Assembly (NCBI RefSeq): GCF_043641665.1
Contig: NC_092193.1
Span: 2,661,501-2,725,500 of the forward strand
From: Enoplosus armatus
Taxonomy: Eukaryota > Chordata > Actinopteri > Centrarchiformes > Enoplosidae
Reading direction: 5' to 3'
DNA: 64,000 nt
Translations under genes and position numbers: made by a program
The notes under the pieces: model-generated
The model's database searches: none
The model's input: the letters and a program-made list of their open reading frames with translations, nothing else
What the model was told of the DNA's origin: nothing
In this document: one piece after another, positions 52,101 through 62,294 of the stretch
How positions within the stretch are numbered: the first letter of the stretch is position 1
Layout: each line of letters begins with the position of its first letter

Positions 52101-54577
52101 ACACCAGTCAATGGGGCTAATTCTTCAGCGGGGGATTGTATGAAAAACATGAGTCATCAGAAGGCGCCGGGGTTTGAGTCATGGTGCAGCACAGAGGACA
52201 ATGAGCTCTGCTGAGGTGTAATCAGAGCCAAACGTCTCTGAAGAAACATCTCTGCTGTTGTTGTTGTAGGTTTGTTTGAGTCATAGTTTGGATTGGCTGT
52301 CGGTGCTCGGTGACGTCCTCTGGGAGGATCAGGAGGGCCAGAGTGTGTGTCACACAGCGGCTTTGTTGTTTCTTTCCAATCTTTTAATAATTCATGTTGA
52401 ACAAAGTTACCAAAAACAATAAATTACTAAATGAAAATACATAAGTACATAAATAAATAAATGAATAGAGAAAAGAGGAAACCCCAAACTAAAGTTTAGT
52501 TTTTCTTAAATTATGCATCTCTGTTTCATATGAGAAACAGCACAGCAACTCATTGAACCACTCTGACACAGGACGGGGAATTACTGCTATGCACACATGT
52601 ATTATCTGCTGTTGTAGCGCTTTAAAAACGTATTTTATTTCTGTTAGTGAAGGCTGTATCCTTACGTACACTCGTAACTGATGTGGTCAAAGGTTTCTGC
52701 AACATTTGTTCTATAGACTAGTCGATAAAATGTCACCTTTTAACTATTTCTGTACAACTGTAGCTGATAAATACGTCCTCCAGATCCTGTAGAACCTGTT
52801 GGATATATTGAAAATGCCATCAAAACATCATCTTTTCACCTCCAGAACCGGCTTACTGAGCCGTGCTGTCGTGCTCTGCTCCGTAAAATCCTGCCTGCGA
52901 AGAGAAGAATTCCACTTTCACGATTTCATGTGTTTCAGATTAAAATGGCGTATTTTCATCTGACTATAATGCAAGAAATCATTGATATCTAATATGTTAA
53001 TGTTAGTAAGTGGAAAGGGGATCCGATCACAGGTTATGTTCTGTAACTTCTACTTTGAGCGTGTGATGATTTATGAATCCTGCAGAAATGTGACTTCCTG
53101 TTTGAAGTTGTAGTTGACGTCTTTTTTTGTCTTGTACCTTTTTTATCAAAGAACCAGATCGTTTCTAACACAGCCAGCCTCGGACACTCAAAGTAACACT
53201 TCCCACTTTACAACAGCACAGAACAGAGGAGCTGAGCAGGACCAGGATGCAGTTATTGATCAGTCACAATCCAATCCAGGTGATTAATCACATGTGGATC
53301 TCTCTGTCTCTCCCCAGGACGCCGGCAGTCAGCAGATCGGGTTTCTGTTGGGGAGCTGTGGAGTGACGGTGGCTCTGACCAGCGACGCCTGCCATAAAGG
53401 GTTACCCAAGAGTCCCACTGGAGAGATCCCACAGTTCAAAGGTCTCACACACACTCACACACACACCTTTGTTGCAACATGCAGGAACTCTATGTTCATC
53501 ATAAACGCACCAGTGTTAGATATGAAGAACCGAGATCCCAGTATTAGTGGGAATTCTGGACAAAGTCTTTACTTTCCACAGGAAAAATACCAAAAATACC
53601 ATCATATGAACTGAAACAGAGATGCCTCCTGCACACCATGTTATCACTTTCAGGCGGCTGGCGTAGCTACATACTGGAGTCCAGCCTGAAAATGCTGTTA
53701 TAACAGTGAAATAACTGGATCAGCTTTTTCTCTTTATTACTTTTCAGGCTAAAATAGCAGCTTACCTTTCAGCCGTGTGGCAAAATATTTCACAGAATAA
53801 GAGAAGTGCCACATCTGTAAATAGAAATGATGCAGGCAGTTCAACAAGTGGCTCAATCAGACCCAAAGGGCTTCCATCCTAAATCAAACGTGGAGGGCAC
53901 AGCTGAGTGCTGAACGGTCACAACTAAACATCCAAGAACTCAAAAGTTGCAAAGCATCGAAACAACGCATCAAAATGTCTGCATGTAACAAGAACATCTT
54001 CCCTCAAGCAATGAACTGAGGTCAGCACTATGAAGACGGTCACACAAAGACGCAATAAAACTGAAATGGAAAACGCTAGAAGACCGATTTGTAAAATATA
54101 TTCTAATGTATTACTACATAATCCAACTTGTTCAGAAATAACAGTTTTATGATCAATTATATGCAGTTCTCTGTCCAAAATCAAAGTGAAATTATGGCAA
54201 GGAAAAAGAGGATGATTTTCCAGGAAGTAATAGCTTTAAATTATGTTATTTATTGTTATTTATTTGTGTAGCACCTTTCAAACACAGAGGCAATTCAAAG
54301 TGCTTTACATGAGGTGAAGAAATGCATCAGGGCAACATTTAAAAACTAAATTATTTAAAGAAATGCTGTCATAATGCAGTTACAGGGCAGTAATAAGCAC
54401 ACAGACACCCTAACACAGCAAACACACTGAAAACAGTGCATTGCGCACACACTCAGAGGTCAGAGGTCAACGTATAGCCGAGCCTCTCTTGTTTCAGCAG
54501 AGCTTTCCCGTGTCTCTCAGCGGGACGAATGAACCGACTGATGGCAGCCGACAGCAACGACAGGGTGATAGAGAGAC

Positions 54578-54633
<56 letters not shown>

Positions 54634-54866
54634 TGAAGCAGAATTACAAATCGATGAGGAAGCAGCTGACGAGAAGGAGGAGAGAAAGAGAACGGAAGGA
54701 GGCGCACGATGAATCGAGGATAGAGAGACATCAGCACAGAACAGAGAGAGAGAGAGAGAGAGAATCTCCTGGTGATTAATAACGACTGCTTGCTTTTCAG
54801 TAATGGATGTATAAATAGAAACATGATGCCACCAGATTTACTGCTCCTCACTCAGCATGGATTCAG

Positions 54867-54949
<83 letters not shown>

Positions 54950-57900
54950 TCATTAAGGTGGAGTGCTCCTCTTATTGATCAGCAGGCTTTAAACTCGTCT
55001 CATCCACACGGCTGATTGCTTCTTCTGTCTGTCTGGCAGAAACAGCAGCGTTCATTCAGACATTAACAGCCCTCGCATGCTCAGGATTTTACATTCACAC
55101 ACATCCTCGTAATGATAATGATAATAATCAGCAGAGGTACAACTTCTCGACATACTTCCACTTGGCCAAGTAATTCAAACAGTTCTAACATTTCTGTTCA
55201 GCGATATGTGGATCCATCAGCAGTCTGACGTGAAGTGTTGGATGTCAAATACAACCTTTAAATTCAATAAAGAAAGATCAGAAACAGCCTCACATGTTAT
55301 CTTTCCATGAAGCAAATAGTTGGTTGTCACGTTAAGAAGATACAGTAGCGCAGTCCTGTTTTTATTCAATTATAATTGTTTCAGAAGTGAGTTTAGTCAC
55401 TAATTATGTGCCTTTTGTTCACAAGCCCTGTTTTACTTTGAAGTGCTGTAGCTCAGGCGTTAAGTAATTCAAAACATGGACCTAAATGAACCACGAAGAT
55501 AACGTTTTATTCCCTTTTAATATTAATCAGAGCCACAGACCAGTTGTGGCAGACAAGTAAATGCCACATGTAAACACCTTTCAGCACCAGAATAAACCGG
55601 AAGTTACTTTCTTGTGTCCAAACATCCACTTTTCTCTTGAATTTAGTCAAAGATTTCACTAGTCGGGCCCGGTTCCAGTCTACATGAGCTGGTAAATCAG
55701 GACGGAAAGATCAACCCATGAATGCTGAAATGTCTCCCAACTTTCCCAGAACCAACCAGTAACAGTCAGTCATTGTGTGTCCCCCGTGTGTCCAGGCTGG
55801 CCCAAGGTGCTGTGGTTCGTCACGGAGTCCAAACACCTCTCCAAACCTCCCCGAGACTGGTTCCCTCATATCAAGGACGCCAACCAGGACACTGCCTACA
55901 TCGAGGTAACGCACGCTGATGCAAACACTGAAGCGTGTCTTCTCCGAGCCGCTCAAACGTTTCCACTCGTGTAGTTCCAGTCATTACTTTCTTGTGAATG
56001 GAAATCAATGGAGCTACATGTCTTTTGGATTAGAATCACAGCCGGGGCCGAGTTCCACTGTTCCCCTACCGGTCAATGCCATCGTCTCGTGTGGCTGATT
56101 TGAATTTAGCCGGCGTCCCTCTAAGCTGCCGGGCAGTAACGGCGCCGGCAGCGAGGTGAAATGTCTCCTTGATTGCGGCGGTGATTGAAAAACAATCGAC
56201 CTTTTGTTTCTATCAAAACACTGTGGCTCTAAGAGATGTGTCTTGTTTTATTTTTCAGAAACACTAACTTCTGTCTCAACATGATTCATAACTTTAATAG
56301 CAGCAGATAATGTGCTTGGTTTTGTCAGGCAGCTCCCAGACGTTTCAGACAGAGCAGGTCTCATTGATGACTGTCGACCGCCTTAAATTCATGAATCAGT
56401 GTTTCTACAGCTGATTCAGGCCTCAGCTGTGTATTAATGTTCTTATCACAATGTCTCAAGATGTCACTGAGAAACAAAGCAGGTCGTCGGGGGCAACAGA
56501 CTCGCTGCCTTTATATTTGATCTCTTGAGGTTCTTTAGGGATCCGCCAGCCAGCCAGTTCACATATAATTACGAGGGTGACACCGTTCTCACTGTTCTTG
56601 CTCACGGTTTTCTTCTTATTGCTGCTGATGGCTTCATGAAATGTGAAATGATGAAGAAAATGTGTGGCTGCTGTCATGAACTGTGTAATTTGAAAACAGC
56701 ATAATGACAGTAGCCTTGGTTGGTGATACGTACTGTAGTTACATTTACAAAATTGAAATTCTATTTAACAAAAGATTCAAAAAATTTAAATTTCGTCAAA
56801 AATATCCTCGTCGTTCATCAGCGTTCATTTCCAATATTAAAAGTGCTTAAAATTAGATTTAAAAAAAAGAAAAAAATATTTGACTTAACTTTATTAAATG
56901 ACTGCTTCATCACAAGCGGACGTCAGTCACTGTAATCATCATCAACATCAGTAATAATCTGTAAAAACACATCAGCGGTAGGCACCCCTGTGACGAACAC
57001 TGGCTCACTGTCTTCCTGTCTCTGCGTGTCCAGTATAAGACCTGTCAGGACGGCAGCGTCCTCGGTGTGACGGTGATGAGGATAGCCATGCTCACACACT
57101 GCCAGGCCCTCACACAGTCCTGCTCATACACAGAAGGTAACACACACACACACATTCACACTTCAGTGTATTCAGTTTGGAGTTCCTTTCACCGTCGAGA
57201 CACAATAATGTCTTGTATCTCACTGAGTGTCTGTCTGTCTGTCTGTCTGTCTGTCGTCCTCCAGCTGAGACCATAGTGAATGTATTAGACTTCAAGAAGG
57301 ATGTAGGACTGTGGCACGCTGTCCTGACTGTAAGAAAAACACACCTTCACCTTTACTGTCTGGCTTTATCGTTTCAAATCACCAGTGAAAGAATGAGAAA
57401 ATGTTTATGTTGTCGTCAGAACTACTTGCAACTTTGCTGAAAGTTAGCGGGGGGGGGGGTTTGGTTTGTGACTTTTCAGCAGGAAATAATAAGCGTTTCT
57501 ATTTTTTTAAAACAGGTCATACAATGCATCTAATGATTATTTTCATTATCAATGAATCTGATGATTATTTTCACGATTAATCGTCTAATAAAATGTAAAA
57601 AAAAAAAAAAAAGCAGTAAATTTCCCAGAGCCCAAAGTGACGTCTTCTTTTGTCCAACCAACAGTCCAAAACCCAAAGACTCTTCATTTATGATCATCAG
57701 CGGCAAAGAAAAGTAGCAAATCTTCACATATAAGAGGCTGGAAACAGCAAATGTTTGCTTGAGTCGGCAGTTCATTTTCTTTCGATCGACTAGTCGGTTA
57801 ATCGTTGCAGCTCTACATATTTGAACTAACGAGTTTTGCCTTGAACATCCCTCACTCTCTGTTATCTTCCGTCTCTGTCAGAGTGTAATGAATATGATGC

Positions 57901-60232
57901 ATGTCATCAGTATTCCCTACGCCCTCATGAAGGTCAACCCGCTGTCCTGGATCCAAAAGGTCTGCCAGTACAAAGGTAACGGCCCAGACTGAGAAGTGTC
58001 CTAACTTAGCGTCCGTGAATCATGGACATGTTGTGTGAGTTTACCTGCTGTAAACAAATCAGAAAGACTTCCAGCATCTTTTTCTGTAGTTTTGTGTTTT
58101 ACATTTTGACCCAGCTGATTTGAGGGAAACATTCTGGATGGATTTACAACAGAAAACAGACAAGTTGTGTTTTTTGTTTAAAAGCGTTTCTGACATTATA
58201 TAACAGAATATTATCCTGAATGTGATCCAATGCTGCGAGTCGCGTGTTGGGTTTCAGTACATTGTATGTTTCTGATCACTGAGAATAAAATGTGAAGTCA
58301 CTGTTGAGCAGAAATCAAACAGGCACAAACTCTTTAGTGATCTAAGTGTTTTGGACAAACTGCAGTATGTGTCAGCCCCCACACAAGCTTGTGTCGCTAT
58401 TGCATCATTATTTTAGGTTCTTGTTACATAATGGATTATTATTTGTTATGTTTGATCTCTAACATCCTGAAATCACCAGAGCAATAACCCAGATTTTCAC
58501 GAGTTTATAGTGACTACCTGGGTATAAATCTATGTGTGATGTTGGTGTGTGTTTTCCGTGTAGCTAAGGTGGCCTGTGTGAAGTCGCGGGACATGCACTG
58601 GGCTCTGGTGGCCCACCGGGACCAGCGAGACGTCAACCTGACCTCCCTGCGCATGTTGGTGGTGGCTGATGGTTCAAATCCCTGTAAGAACACGCTCTGT
58701 AAAAACGTAAAGTTTGCACTGTGGATGGAGATTTAGTGAAGCTCGCAGCGGGTTCATCCTCTGCAGACCCTGAATATTCAACCCAGTTTGTAGTGCTGCA
58801 TTTATATAATGTTTTATCATCCCAGCAAATACACACACATGACATTATGATGACATTTGTAAAATAGGTCGTCAGACAAACATCTGGCCCATCCCACATG
58901 GGATTACAAGACACCACTATTTTACAAAACATACATCTTCCAGTGATGCATATAAAACAAAAGAGCAAAAGAAAAGAGATTACCATATTATAAAGTACTT
59001 GTAGTACTTGCTACATACCTACAGTTTATCTCCCAGAAGTAACTAACTAATCCAAATGTTTCGTATGTAAACGGTCATCTCAATCTCAAAGTCTAACAAC
59101 AGAACTAGAAACAAACTGCTGTGTTGATTGTAACATCTGTGTCTGATTGATGTCCAGGTTTATCCTGATTATAATTTTCCACCTGTTGAATTCTTTTAAA
59201 GTCCAAAAGAACACGTTGAGGCGGTACATTAAGCTTGTAAATAGCCTGAGAGGTGAAACCCAGGGCAAAAGAGTCCAAGCTCATCGTCAGTGGAAACTAC
59301 TTCCTGGAGCCAGTAGTTGTTACTGACATCACCAGAATAAATAAACCGGATTACTTTCCTCTGCTGACAGGCGGTTCTCCATGAGCGGCTTCACATTGGA
59401 ACATTTTATGAGCAGTTTCTAGAGATTCGTGGAAAAAAACCCACAAAATGTGCTCATTAAAATTCAGATTACAATTATAGCATGAAGATGAGCTGTAATG
59501 AGCTTGACTTTTTAAATTGTGTCTCTCAGGGTCGATCTCATCCTGTGACGCCTTCCTTAACGTCTTCCAGTCTAAAGGTTTGAAGCCGGAGGTCATATGT
59601 CCCTGTGCCAGCTCCCCCGAGGCTCTGACTGTAGCTATAAGGAGGTACACACACACACACACACACACACGTTTCATCTCAAAAACACATGTCTTTTTAT
59701 TGGTGTGCACACGTTAAACATCACAAGACACAGAAATGCGTATGAAGAGTTGTAACACAGTTTAATTAAGAATTAACTTTTAAAAAGTCAATGCAGAGTG
59801 TTGGAGTGTGCATTTCCAAATGTACTCATTTAAAATATAATCATGTTGTCGTCATTATTAGGGGTCAGATCCCCCAATTTTATACAAAAAATCAATAAAT
59901 ATAAAAAACACTTTGTCACAAAAACGTTTATTTTATGGCCCCTGCAAACACACTTTTACTGTGATGTTACGTGACATATATTTAGTTACTCTCTTCAGTC
60001 AATAAGTTCCTTTTTTAGAGGCTTCATCCTCTTTCCGCTGCGTCCTGTTCTTATTTTAAACCATTAAAACTCCTCAATTTACAGTTTTGTGGCTTCTGAA
60101 ACGCTAAACTTACAACCGTTCCACCTCTTTCATCGTCCACAAAATCCACGTTACAGTCAAGCCAGGGCGGCTGTCGTTCGCCAGTCGGCTGTAATTTTTG
60201 CTCCGTGCTCTTAATTACAACACTGTAAAATC

Positions 60233-60303
<71 letters not shown>

Positions 60304-62256
60304 GCCACACACAGGCTAATGAATAGCACTTTGCCTCAGCGGGTGTGGTGGTAATGAACTCGCTTTATTTTCAGAAGAGCTGCTTCAAAACTCACACAAC
60401 AGCACACACACTCACACATGCACACAACTGTACTTGTGAGGACCTTTACTGGCATACAGAAGTCCCTGGCTCCTAATCCTAACTTTAGCCTCAACCTAAA
60501 CCTTCACAAAAATGTTCCCCTTTTCCAAAAGCGTGCTCATATTACATTTTGTGACTTTCCTCAAATATCGTGATTTTCCACAAATGTCCCCAGTTTAAAA
60601 AAACGTGTTATCACAAAGATAGACAGCGCTCCTTTACCCTCCCTGCAATCTGATTGGCTGTCTTCACCCCTCCTGCAGGCCTGCGGAGGAGGGCAGCACC
60701 CCTCCTGGTCGCGGCGTGTTGTCCATGCAGGGTCTGAGTCACGGCGTGATCCGGGTCGACTCCGAGGAGAAGCTGTCGGTCCTCACGCTGCAGGATGTTG
60801 GCTCCGTCATGCCCGGAGGTGAGACGGGTGGTGCAGGTGCTAATGCTGTACCTGACCCTGACCCTCTACTTGTACCTGACCCCGTACCTGACCATGACCC
60901 TGACCCTGTACCTGTACCTGTACCTGTACCTGACCCCTATTAATCTGATGAAGTTACTTGTTACTTGCTAGATTCATATATACGTGAGATAAATGTGACC
61001 GCTGTTGGGTAGAAATCCCCCAAAATGAATTGAAAACACTGTGAAATTAGAGAATTTAGTATCTTCTGTCTGTCAGCAGAACCTTTTATTTGGATACTTG
61101 AGAACATTTTACTGGTTTCATTTATGACATGAATGCAGGACTTGTATTTGCTACCGATACTTAAAGGACCTGTATCGCTGGTCTTTACCCCGTATTTCGC
61201 CTGAAAAAGGGTCATTTCATCATTTTCTGTTGTTTAACAAAGCAAATGTTCCTGTGAAATTAAGATGGGTATCGTTGTGATAGCTTCTCATTCATGAAAT
61301 CTCATCTGTCTGTAGCTCTGATGTGTGCGGTGAAGCCTGAAGGCGTTCCCCAGCTCTGTAAAACCGATGAGATTGGAGAGTTGTGCGTTTGTACTGTTGC
61401 CACGGGAACCTCCTACTACGGTCTGGCCGGCATGACCAAGAACACCTTCGAGGTGAGTTTATGAATGATTTTATTAATTAATTGTTTTAATTACTCACCT
61501 TACTCACCCTCTGCCTTAATAAAACTGCCCAGGTCTTCCCCACGTCCAACAACGGGGCCCCCATCAGTGAGTTTCCCTTCACCAGGACCGGCCTGCTGGG
61601 ATTCATCGGACCTGCAGGTCTGATCTTTGTGGCGGGGAAGATGGACGGTCTGATGGTGGTCGGGGGGCGACGGCACAACGCTGACGACATCGTCGCCACG
61701 GCGCTCGCTGTGGAGCCCATGAAGTTCGTCTACAGGGGGAGGCAAGTGTTGGTTGTTATTACTTATTATTACTATTATTTTAATGTTGTAGTTGATCAAA
61801 GTGAAGCTACTTCTTCACTTCTTGATTTACTGTTGGATAGTTGAATCTATTACAATGCGTACAAACACCTACGAACAGAATTCATATTTCTCAGCATTGT
61901 TCTTGGTTAAGTTGTTCCTAAGTAACGCTACCTCAAAAAAACTGCTAACATCTGAATAATGGAGAGCAACCTGAGCAAGCATCCGTTCTGTAGACAGTCA
62001 GTGTTGGAGAGACGGCCGAGCCCCGAGGAGCTTTTGTCCACCGGCTTGTCTTTATCAGTCCAGTGACTGTGATGAACCGCTGAAGTGTTCGTGATGTCTT
62101 CTAGCTGAGAAGCCTGTCGACGCCGTGTGTTCCTGTTTCAGGATAGCAGTGTTCTCCATCACGGTGCTCCATGACGAGAGGATCGTGGTCGTGGCAGAGC
62201 AGCGGCCCGACTCCACCGAGGAAGACAGCTTCCAGTGGATGAGCCGAGTCCTGCAG

Positions 62257-62294
<38 letters not shown>

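Larger units (their letters stand above)
53442..55795 (+). other. dip2c: dip2c intron J-K
   Basis: 2.35 kb. It starts gtctcacacacac (weak donor plus CA repeat). It holds a repeat carrying the caaagtgctttacat motif at about 54240-54360, (GA)n at 54582-54629 and 54741-54763, and (TG)40 at 54869-54948. No coding exon. Confidence 0.85.
59645..60678 (+). other. dip2c: dip2c intron P-Q
   Basis: 1.0 kb. It opens with a CA repeat inside the donor region (59647-59670) and contains (TG)n at 60235-60298. The two arrays are complementary, so they could pair in the transcript and loop out about 560 nt. Confidence 0.86.

Noticed and set aside
54441..54851. Arg/Glu-rich frame of 112 codons
   Set aside because: Driven by (AG)n repeats at 54582-54629 and 54741-54763.
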